NCBI GenBank assembly: GCA_958451705.1
Contig: CAUDRD010000127.1
Location: 1-5,320, forward strand
Length of the DNA stretch: 5,320 bases
Origin: an uncultured Oscillospiraceae bacterium
GTDB lineage: Bacteria; Bacillota; Clostridia; Oscillospirales; Acutalibacteraceae
Direction of reading: 5' to 3'
The translations under genes and the position numbers were made by a program. Numbering within the stretch: position 1 is the stretch's first letter; each line of letters opens with the position of its first letter. The notes under the pieces were generated by a model. It searched no databases and was not told where the DNA came from. It saw only the letters and a list, made by a program, of their open reading frames with translations. Positions 1 to 5,320 of the stretch are shown in pieces.

Positions 1-1226
1 CCCGCTACGGCGAAAAAGAGGGAGTCACCCCCGAAGACGTAGCTGAGGTTTTAGAGGACATCGAAACCCTTAAAAAAGAGGGTAAGCTCTTCTCAGAGGA
101 TACATACAAAAATCTTGCAATAGATTTTAAAAATCGTCCCACAGTCATAAAGGCAATGTGCCTTCATATTGCCCACGACTGCAACCTTGCCTGCAAATAC
201 TGCTTTGCCGGTGAAGGCGAATACAGCGGCGACCGTTCCCTTATGAGCTTTGAAGTAGGAAAACAGGCTCTCGATTTTCTTATTGCCAACTCCGGCACAA
301 GAAAAAATCTTGAGGTTGACTTTTTCGGCGGCGAGCCTCTTATGAACTTTGAAGTTGTAAAACAGCTTGTAAAATACGCTAGGGAACAGGAAAAAATCCA
401 CAATAAGAATTTCCGCTTTACCCTTACAACAAATGGCATACTCCTTAACGAAGAGGTTATGGACTTTGCAAATAAAGAGATGCACAACGTTGTTTTGAGC
501 CTTGACGGAAGAAAAGAGACAAACGACAGGATGAGAGTAAGCCGCACCGGCAAAGGCAGCTATGACATAATTCTTCCGAAGTTTAAAGAAATGGTCAAGC
601 GCCGAGGCGACAAAGAGTATTACATAAGGGGAACTTATACCCACTACAATACAGACTTTACTAAAGATATTCTCCATATGGCAGATTTAGGCTTTACAAA
701 GCTTGCAATGGAGCCGGTTGTGGCTTCTCCCGACGCTCCTTATGCATTAAGAGAAGAAGACCTGCCGACACTTTTCCAGCAGTATGAAGAGCTTGCAATG
801 GAAATGGTGAGACGAGAGAAAAACGGTAAGGGCTTCACCTTCTTCCACTACATGATAGACCTTGAAGGCGGTCCATGTATTGCAAAAAGAATTGCCGGAT
901 GCGGAGTCGGAACGGAATATGTTGCAGTTACTCCTTGGGGGGATCTTTATCCATGCCATCAGTTTGTAGGCGATAAAGATTACCTTTTAGGCAACGTCTT
1001 TGACGGCATAACAAACGAAGAAGTACGAAGCAGATTCAAAATGTGCAATATCTATACCCGTCAACAGTGCAACACCTGTTTCGCAAGACTTTACTGCAGC
1101 GGCGGATGCTCAGCAAACGCATACCATGCCACAGGCAGTATTGAGGGAATATACGAGCTCGGCTGCAAGCTTCACAGGAAACGTGTTGAATGTGCAATAA
1201 TGATGAAAGTCGCTCTTGCAGATTAA
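1..1226 (+). CDS. scfB: SCIFF-peptide radical SAM/SPASM maturase (thioether-forming), 5'-truncated by window edge
   Basis: The frame is open from the left edge (first whole codon at 3) to a TAA at 1224-1226, so the ATG at 156 is internal and the true start lies outside. About 407 residues are visible; family members are about 450, so roughly 50 are missing. Seen: the end of a charged N-terminal domain, in family terms the RRE (PqqD-like) leader-peptide binding fold; then the radical SAM CX3CX2C motif, Cys codons at 180, 192 and 201, for the SAM-binding 4Fe-4S cluster; a GGEP motif at about 327-338; and a C-terminal SPASM domain with the canonical spacing CX12GX4C (900-956), CX2CX5CX3C (1068-1109) and a last Cys at 1164, for auxiliary clusters. 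Known for the family (CteB, Tte1186): it installs Cys-to-Thr thioether crosslinks in the Cys-rich SCIFF peptide in the cytoplasm. The precursor gene scfA normally sits just upstream, here off-window. No second gene follows before the terminator. The family assignment is firm; the chemistry here is inferred from homology. Confidence 0.93.
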   Translation, partial: RYGEKEGVTPEDVAEVLEDIETLKKEGKLFSEDTYKNLAIDFKNRPTVIKAMCLHIAHDCNLACKYCFAGEGEYSGDRSLMSFEVGKQALDFLIANSGTRKNLEVDFFGGEPLMNFEVVKQLVKYAREQEKIHNKNFRFTLTTNGILLNEEVMDFANKEMHNVVLSLDGRKETNDRMRVSRTGKGSYDIILPKFKEMVKRRGDKEYYIRGTYTHYNTDFTKDILHMADLGFTKLAMEPVVASPDAPYALREEDLPTLFQQYEELAMEMVRREKNGKGFTFFHYMIDLEGGPCIAKRIAGCGVGTEYVAVTPWGDLYPCHQFVGDKDYLLGNVFDGITNEEVRSRFKMCNIYTRQQCNTCFARLYCSGGCSANAYHATGSIEGIYELGCKLHRKRVECAIMMKVALAD

Positions 1227-1270
1227 TTTAAGATAGATATTGTCGGTAAAATAAAATAATAATTATTTAT

Positions 1271-1320
1271 ATATAGGTGAAAAACATTATGATATTTTTC
1301 ACCTATATTTTTTCTTTTTT
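1271..1320 (+). terminator. Intrinsic terminator of the scfB-like gene
   Basis: A perfect 14-bp inverted repeat (1271-1284 with 1295-1308) encloses a 10-base loop and is followed by a T-rich run, six or seven T, one C, then six T, to 1320. It lies about 45 bases after the stop codon. The stem is AT-rich apart from a GGTG/CACC core, so it depends on length more than GC content. The T-tract is on the + side only, so it should act on + strand transcripts. Confidence 0.87.
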
Positions 1321-1473
1321 GTAAATTTAAAGTTTGATAAAATTATAACAAATTTATTTTTATAAATATTTAATTTCATTTTAATTTATTTCTCCCGCTT
1401 AATGTTTTTGTATAAAATTAATAATTTTTGATTCTATTAAAGCAAATTAATAGCGCTGATTACCAAAATTTTA
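1321..1473. other. AT-rich spacer with no recognisable gene or RNA
   Basis: This is the middle of a 324-base gap between the scfB-like gene and the surface-protein gene. It is strongly AT-rich. I see no ORF with a ribosome binding site, no tRNA-like fold and no riboswitch core. Short AT-only inverted repeats, such as TTAATA at 1418 with TATTAA at 1435, are expected by chance at this composition. Confidence 0.55.
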
Positions 1474-1502
1474 TTGACTTATTATGAAATAATTGTTAAT
1501 AT
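1474..1502 (+). promoter_or_regulatory. Extended -10 sigma-A promoter for the surface-protein gene
   Basis: TTGACT (1474-1479) is followed by a 17-base spacer and TAATAT (1497-1502), with a TG one base before the -10 (1494-1495) that makes an extended -10. Transcription would start near 1509, giving a leader of about 40 bases. The start codon at 1551 is preceded by a GAGG-containing Shine-Dalgarno at 1537-1543, spaced 8 bases. Spacing and both hexamers are close to consensus, suggesting a fairly strong housekeeping promoter. No operator is evident. Confidence 0.7.
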
Positions 1503-1550
1503 AAATTTGCGGTATTCGAAAAAAATTATTAAAGAAAAGAGGAATGCGAA

Positions 1551-3779
1551 ATGAGTAGAATCAAAAAGATCATTGCTGTATTGCTTGCTATTTTTATAGT
1601 TTGCGGTACACTCACCGTCTTTGCTGAGGATAACGCTGCACCTATTGCGGTTTCTCCCTCGGGCAAATATCAAGCTGAAAAGATATCTCATAAAGATGCA
1701 GGCCTTGGTGAAGTTGACGGACTCATTGAATATGATTCAGGTGAAAATGACAGAGGACAGAACTATTCTTGGGCAGCAGTCGGATATGGCGACTACGTTT
1801 ATGTAGGAACATGCTACGCTGCAATTTGGCAGACACTTAAGATTATGTCCAGAACTTTCGGCGTTAGCGCAGATCAGTTCAAAACAATCATGAACACTTT
1901 GTTTAACGGCACGCTCTATGTTGGAGATGACGTTAACAATCCCTCTGATGCAAACCGATCCGTACTTGTTAAAATTCACGCCAAGACGGGTGAAACAAAG
2001 ATCATTGTTGAACCACAAACACTTGGTGGATACCGTGCAGCTACTTCCTTTAACGGAAAACTTTACTTTGTAGGTTCTTCATCGAATCCTTTCCTTCTGG
2101 AAATCGATCCCACAACAGATGAGACCAAAAAAGTTTATGTAGCCGAAACCATCACTGATCCTTCAATTGCAACAGGTATCAGAGCCTTGGCAGTAGTTGG
2201 CGATACTCTTGCACTGAGCATGATCAGCAAGGACGGAGCCTCTATAATCGCTTCCGAAAATCCTTCAGCAGGTCAGGATTCCTTCAGAACTATCGCAACT
2301 CAGGAAGACCTTCTTGATTATCCCGCATACCATTACACCGACGCTATCTTCGGCGGTTCAATCTGGGATATGATCGCTTTCAACGGAAAGCTTTATATCA
2401 CAGTTGTTACCGGTAAGGGCGGAAACAAGCAGTCCTTCGCACTTTTCTGCGGTGAACCTCAGGATGACGGCACATGGACTTATCGTCTCCTCGTCGGCGA
2501 TGAAAAGGACGGCGCAAAATATCCCTACGGCCTTGGAGCCGACCGTTCCGGCGCAGCAAACCTTATGGTTTATGACAACCATCTCTACATTGGCGGATAC
2601 AACGATCCAATGGTTGCTCTTCCCGCTGCACTTTCAATGGACTTTGAAGGTATTTACCGCGACCTTTCATCTCCTGTAAACCTTTGGAGAATGGATGCCG
2701 ATGAAAACTTTGAAATGGTAATAGGCGAGCCCAACGAGCTCTTCCCCGAAGTTAAGGGTAATATGGGCGCAGGCTTCGACGACCACCTGAACCAGTATGT
2801 ATGGCGTATGGAAGTTTATAACGATAAACTTTTCGTAGGTACATTTGATATCAGCGGTCTTGCATATCCCCTTGTACAGTTCACAAACGGTGACATCCTT
2901 AAGCGCACACCTGAAGAGTGGGCTACTCAGATCAAGTATCTCAAAGATTTCATTGCGCTTATCCAGAGCGGTGACCTCACTCTCACCCGTTCTGCTGCTG
3001 CAAGCCTGAGCTCCCTTTCACTTGATATTGGCAGCCTTGAAGACCTTTTCAATAAGGGCGGAATGAACGATCTCGTAAGTACCCAGAAACTTTATGACAT
3101 CCTCACAAAGCTTAACAGTGTCTATGCAATGGTAAGCAAATATCTTCCCGCAGAGATCACAAAGTATCTTGATCAGCTCTTTAATCAGGATACCCTTGAC
3201 AATCTCTATTACTTCATAGAAACCTGCAAGTATCTCAGCCAGGCAGAGAGAGGCTTTGACCTTTTCGTAACTGAGGACGGCTACAATTTCGAAACCATCA
3301 CCAGAGACGGATTTGGAGATCCTTATAACCACGGCTGCCGTGTATTTGCAGTAACAGATCTCGGACTTTGCATCGGTACGGCTAACCCCTTCTACGGAAC
3401 ACAGGTTTGGAGACTCGATGATCTCACTCAGACCACTGAGCCCACAGATCCCGAAGATCCCACAGTTGATCCTACCGATCCTACAGATCCCACAGATCCT
3501 GTAGATCCCACTGAACCTACAGATCCTGCTGAACCTACAGATCCTGTAGATCCTACCGATCCTACAGATCCCGCTGAGCCTACAGATCCTGTTGATCCTA
3601 CTGAGCCCGATGCCACTGAGCCTACAGATGATGCTGTTGCTCCTTCAGATTCCACTGACGGTAATACAGACGATTCTACACAGACTCCCGGTCTTGGTGA
3701 TACAGGCGTTGCATTTGGCGTTGCACTTCTTGTAACAGCTACAGCAGCAGTTGTAATTACAAGAAAAAAACGTAAATAA
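1551..3779 (+). CDS. Exported beta-propeller-like surface protein with TDP/EP repeat stalk and C-terminal anchor
   Basis: I do not recognise a named family. Residues 1-25 form a signal peptide (basic MSRIKK start, hydrophobic core, VFA cleavage site before E26). Residues about 75-450 and 569-622 carry seven recurring turn-plus-strand motifs of the type (Y/F)NGKLY(V/I)G: near 79, 168, 216, 278, 341, 423 and 602. This suggests a seven-bladed beta-propeller, closed by a segment ending in GTANPFYGTQVWRL. Residues about 454-568 are predominantly helical by composition and interrupt the propeller. Residues 630-693 are a low-complexity stalk of Thr-Asp-Pro and Glu-Pro units. The tail has LGDTG (715-719), about 17 hydrophobic residues and a basic RKKRK end: sortase-signal geometry without the usual Pro. 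The protein should therefore lie outside the membrane, tethered to membrane or wall. No catalytic motif is visible; a binding or scaffolding role is possible but is only inference. It is monocistronic, with its own promoter and terminator. Confidence 0.88.
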   Translation: MSRIKKIIAVLLAIFIVCGTLTVFAEDNAAPIAVSPSGKYQAEKISHKDAGLGEVDGLIEYDSGENDRGQNYSWAAVGYGDYVYVGTCYAAIWQTLKIMSRTFGVSADQFKTIMNTLFNGTLYVGDDVNNPSDANRSVLVKIHAKTGETKIIVEPQTLGGYRAATSFNGKLYFVGSSSNPFLLEIDPTTDETKKVYVAETITDPSIATGIRALAVVGDTLALSMISKDGASIIASENPSAGQDSFRTIATQEDLLDYPAYHYTDAIFGGSIWDMIAFNGKLYITVVTGKGGNKQSFALFCGEPQDDGTWTYRLLVGDEKDGAKYPYGLGADRSGAANLMVYDNHLYIGGYNDPMVALPAALSMDFEGIYRDLSSPVNLWRMDADENFEMVIGEPNELFPEVKGNMGAGFDDHLNQYVWRMEVYNDKLFVGTFDISGLAYPLVQFTNGDILKRTPEEWATQIKYLKDFIALIQSGDLTLTRSAAASLSSLSLDIGSLEDLFNKGGMNDLVSTQKLYDILTKLNSVYAMVSKYLPAEITKYLDQLFNQDTLDNLYYFIETCKYLSQAERGFDLFVTEDGYNFETITRDGFGDPYNHGCRVFAVTDLGLCIGTANPFYGTQVWRLDDLTQTTEPTDPEDPTVDPTDPTDPTDPVDPTEPTDPAEPTDPVDPTDPTDPAEPTDPVDPTEPDATEPTDDAVAPSDSTDGNTDDSTQTPGLGDTGVAFGVALLVTATAAVVITRKKRK
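3438..3629 (+). repeat. In-frame tandem repeat encoding the TDP/EP stalk (9-bp periodicity)
   Basis: The DNA repeats degenerately with a 9-bp (three-codon) period around ACA-GAT-CCT, encoding TDP with EP and VDP variants, residues 630-693. A higher-order unit is also visible: 3519-3554 and 3564-3599 encode the same twelve residues, 45 bp apart, and differ at only three synonymous positions. This suggests a fairly recent 45-bp duplication inside the array. Such stalks usually space a surface domain away from the wall. Copy number may vary between strains. Confidence 0.92.
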
Positions 3780-3810
3780 GCCTTTAGAGTAAATCCCCAT
3801 AAATAAATTT

Positions 3811-3845
3811 ATCCCCCGGTATTCTTAGGAATACCGGGGGATTTT
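3811..3845. terminator. GC-rich hairpin terminator, probably bidirectional between converging genes
   Basis: A perfect 14-bp stem (3811-3824 with 3829-3842) contains five consecutive C/G pairs and has a TTAG tetraloop. On the + strand it is followed by TTTT, ending the surface-protein transcript 32 bases after its stop. On the - strand the stem is followed by an A/T-rich run that is T-rich in that direction. No better terminator lies between it and the end of ddh at 3932, so it probably also ends the ddh message. Confidence 0.88.
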
Positions 3846-3931
3846 CTATACTGTGTACTTTTATTTATAACGCTACAGTATCATCAGCGGAGTTTTGTAT
3901 TTTCGGACTGCAAAAGCAGCCGTTTATTATA

Positions 3932-4921
3932 TTAAAGGAAGTTTTTGCGAAGCTCTTCCCCGCTAAGCATTGAAAGATATGCAGGAGGAATGTCGAAAAC
4001 AGTCTTAGCTCCTGTTACGCCTTCTTTTGAAAGACGGACTGCTGCTCTTGCATAGGCAACGAGAATGCTGGAAGTAAATTCGGGGTTTGAACCAAGCTTT
4101 AATGAATATTCCACAATGTGGCTTGTTTCACCGTTTACGCCGGTAACTCCGCTGCGGATAACAAATCCGCCGTGAGGAATTCCACTGTGGTCACGCTTAA
4201 GCTCTTCCTCGCTTATAAAGTGAACGGTTGTATCGTAATCTGAGAAATAGTTAGGCATATTCTTAATTTCAGATTCGATTCTTGCCTTATCTGCTCCCTC
4301 TTCAGCGACTACAAAGCATTCTCTTGTGTGCTTTTCTCTTGTTGTAAGGTCAGGATTTTCACCGTTTCTCACCTTTTCCATTGCGCTTTCAACGGGAATT
4401 GTATACTGCTTTGCATCCTTTACGCCGTCAATTCTGCGAATTGCATCGGAATGGCCCTGGCTTACGCCCTTGCCCCAGAAAGTATAATCCTTGCCTTCGG
4501 GAAGAATGCAGTTTCCGTAAAGTCTGTTAAGAGAAAACATTCCGGGATCCCAGCCCACAGATATGATTCCCACATTCCCGCCTTTTTTAGCTGCTGCGTC
4601 AACCTTTGCAAAATGCTCCGGAATTTTTGCATGGGTATCAAAGCTGTCAACTACACAAAAATTCTCCGCAAATTCAGGGGTCTGAACGGGTAAATCAGTT
4701 GCGCTTCCTCCGCAAAGAATGAGAACGTCAAGTTCACCCTTCATTGTGCATATATCCTTGACGGAAAGAACCTTTGCACTTTCAGTAAGAATTTTTAAGC
4801 TTTCCGGTGCTCTTCTTGTAAAAACAGCTTTAAGTTCCATATCGGGATTCTGTCTTACAGCCAGCTCAACGCCTCTTCCGAGGTTGCCGTAACCCACAAT
4901 ACCTACTCTTGTTTTGGTCAT
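3932..4921 (-). CDS. ddh: meso-diaminopimelate D-dehydrogenase
   Basis: This enzyme (EC 1.4.1.16) makes meso-diaminopimelate from tetrahydrodipicolinate, ammonia and NADPH in one step, bypassing the acylated branches; the product feeds lysine and peptidoglycan synthesis in the cytoplasm. The 329 residues fit the family length of about 320-330. Seen in order: a Rossmann nucleotide-binding motif GYGNLG (10-15); CGGSATDLP (70-78); SFDTHAKIP (93-101); GWDPGMFS (123-130); WGKGVSQGHSDA (149-160); HGGFVIRSG (250-258); and a late SNPEFTSS block (278-285). These are conserved around the cofactor and substrate sites of known Ddh proteins. Start choice: GTG at 4930 would add three residues but overlaps the Shine-Dalgarno AGGGAG (4930-4935), whereas ATG at 4921 sits 8 bases from it, so ATG 4921 is preferred. 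It is a single-gene unit, divergent from trpB and convergent with the surface-protein gene. Confidence 0.95.
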   Translation of the reverse strand: MTKTRVGIVGYGNLGRGVELAVRQNPDMELKAVFTRRAPESLKILTESAKVLSVKDICTMKGELDVLILCGGSATDLPVQTPEFAENFCVVDSFDTHAKIPEHFAKVDAAAKKGGNVGIISVGWDPGMFSLNRLYGNCILPEGKDYTFWGKGVSQGHSDAIRRIDGVKDAKQYTIPVESAMEKVRNGENPDLTTREKHTRECFVVAEEGADKARIESEIKNMPNYFSDYDTTVHFISEEELKRDHSGIPHGGFVIRSGVTGVNGETSHIVEYSLKLGSNPEFTSSILVAYARAAVRLSKEGVTGAKTVFDIPPAYLSMLSGEELRKNFL

Positions 4922-4952
4922 ATCTGTCACTCCCTAAAATCTTTTTATAAAC

Positions 4953-4961
4953 ATTTTAGCA
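4953..4961 (-). promoter_or_regulatory. Probable extended -10 promoter of ddh
   Basis: On the - strand TG-C-TAAAAT occupies 4961 down to 4953, an extended -10. Transcription would start near 4946, leaving a leader of about 25 bases that contains the ribosome binding site. The matching -35 region (about 4976-4981, TTTTAA on the - strand) is poor, so the call depends on the extended -10. The AT richness makes chance matches likely. Confidence 0.45.
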
Positions 4962-5047
4962 TAGTTTTTTTATCATTAAAATAGTAAAATTTGCAGAAAT
5001 AGCCGCCGCTAATTCAAATGATTGTAGGAAAAGAGGAGGTTTTTCTC

Positions 5048-5067
5048 TATTGCAAACTTTGACAATA
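5048..5067. promoter_or_regulatory. Imperfect inverted repeat over the trpB -35 region, possible operator
   Basis: TATTG-CAAA-C-TTTG-a-CAATA reads as two 9-base complementary arms around a central C, with a single unpaired A on the right arm. It overlaps the -35 and the upstream half of the spacer, where a repressor would block polymerase. No regulator family is recognised from it. The single-base bulge is against a strict dimer-binding site. Confidence 0.3.
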
Positions 5068-5078
5068 TACGATATAAT
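5050..5078 (+). promoter_or_regulatory. Promoter of trpB
   Basis: TTGCAA (5050-5055, four of six matches to the -35 consensus), a 17-base spacer and a perfect TATAAT (5073-5078) form a plausible sigma-A promoter. A perfect TTGACA at 5059-5064 lies only 8 bases before that -10 and cannot pair with it. Transcription would start near 5085, only about 29 bases before the ATG, so there is no room for a T-box or attenuator downstream of this promoter. Confidence 0.6.
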
Positions 5079-5113
5079 ACAATAGAAAAAATGCCATCAA
5101 AAGGAGTTTTCCC

Positions 5114-5320
5114 ATGAATAAATATAGAGATTTTGACAATTACCTTAAAGAATTTCCGACACCGGACGGAAGATACGGCGAGTACGGTGGACAGTATCTG
5201 CCCGATGAGCTTCTTCCTGCATTTAAGGAGATTGACGAAGCCTATGAGGAAATTTGTCACAGCGCACAGTTTATCAGCGAGCTGAGAAGAATCCGCAAGG
5301 AGTTCCAGGGCAGACCTACC
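5114..5320 (+). CDS. trpB: Tryptophan synthase beta chain, 3'-truncated by window edge
   Basis: The PLP-dependent beta subunit joins indole to L-serine to make L-tryptophan, normally complexed with TrpA. Only the first 69 residues are in the window; full proteins are about 390-400, and the catalytic PLP lysine lies beyond the edge. Seen: RYGEYGGQYLPDELLPAF (20-37), which matches the conserved TrpB N-terminus (F-G-x-Y-G-G-x-x-V-P-E-x-L-x-P-A), and QGRPT at 65-69, the block preceding the substrate-entry region. The start ATG at 5114 has an AAGGAG Shine-Dalgarno (5101-5106) spaced 7 bases. About 19 residues precede the conserved block, somewhat more than in short TrpB forms. No trpC, trpF or trpA lies upstream; it is the first gene of its transcript. 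Whether trpA follows cannot be seen. Confidence 0.9.
   Translation, partial: MNKYRDFDNYLKEFPTPDGRYGEYGGQYLPDELLPAFKEIDEAYEEICHSAQFISELRRIRKEFQGRPT

Noticed and set aside
93..677. Minus-strand open frame of 194 codons opposite scfB
   Set aside because: It lies wholly within the scfB-like coding frame, whose cysteine motifs are unmistakable; its translation shows no domain and no ribosome site was seen.
1334..1366. TTGATA and TATAAA as an additional promoter in the AT-rich spacer
   Set aside because: The spacing is about 21 bases and the region is so AT-rich that such matches are expected; the 1474-1502 promoter is much better.
3428..3655. Minus-strand frame encoding a GSVGS repeat protein of 75 residues
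   Set aside because: It is the antisense reading of the TDP/EP repeat. It stays open only because the repeat lacks stops in that frame, and it has no ribosome site or promoter.
3848..3881. Seven-base inverted repeat ATACTGT/ACAGTAT with a 20-base loop in the convergent gap
   Set aside because: The stem is short, the loop is long and no T-tract follows on either strand; it is weaker than the adjacent 14-bp hairpin and probably chance.
3905..3921. Small CTGC/GCAG hairpin just after the ddh stop as a ddh terminator
   Set aside because: It has about six pairs including a G-U, and no T-run follows on the - strand.
4328..4693. Plus-strand open frame of 121 codons opposite ddh
   Set aside because: It overlaps conserved Ddh motifs on the other strand and has no recognisable product.
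5059..5064. Perfect TTGACA as the -35 of trpB
   Set aside because: It is 8 bases from TATAAT, far too close; no good -10 lies 16-18 bases downstream of it. TTGCAA at 5050 has correct spacing.
5034..5083. AGGAGG followed by TTG at 5050, a possible 11-codon leader peptide before trpB
   Set aside because: The frame contains no Trp codon, starts on TTG and overlaps the likely -35 and -10, so it would not be on the trpB transcript.
5009..5260. Minus-strand open frame across the trpB start
   Set aside because: It covers the trpB promoter, ribosome site and conserved N-terminus; it is a shadow frame.

Overview
The window looks like chromosomal DNA from a low-to-mid GC anaerobic Firmicute, most likely class Clostridia and perhaps an Oscillospiraceae/Ruminococcaceae-like gut lineage. 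The class call rests on a SCIFF-peptide radical SAM maturase, a family found almost throughout Clostridia, together with very AT-rich spacers, AGGAG-type ribosome binding sites and a meso-diaminopimelate dehydrogenase. The finer lineage is a guess from the style of the surface protein.

Layout: (1) 1-1226 (+) is the 3' nine-tenths of the SCIFF maturase gene (scfB-like), cut by the left edge and closed by a strong intrinsic terminator at 1271-1320. (2) 1321-1550 is an AT-rich spacer holding a well-formed extended -10 promoter. (3) 1551-3779 (+) encodes a 742-residue exported, cell-surface-type protein. It has a signal peptide, a probable seven-bladed beta-propeller, a helical insert of about 115 residues, a Thr/Asp/Pro/Glu repeat stalk and a C-terminal hydrophobic anchor with a basic tail. 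(4) 3811-3845 is a GC-rich hairpin that probably terminates both converging genes. (5) 3932-4921 (-) is ddh, meso-diaminopimelate D-dehydrogenase. (6) 4922-5113 is a divergent promoter region. (7) 5114-5320 (+) is the start of trpB, tryptophan synthase beta chain, cut by the right edge.

The genes appear to be four separate transcription units, not a pathway: RiPP maturation, a surface protein, lysine/cell-wall precursor synthesis and tryptophan synthesis. I do not see a clearly new multi-gene system. The parts most worth following are the unrecognised propeller/stalk protein with its non-canonical LGDTG sorting-like tail, the SCIFF precursor expected just outside the left edge, and the short trpB leader with a possible operator.
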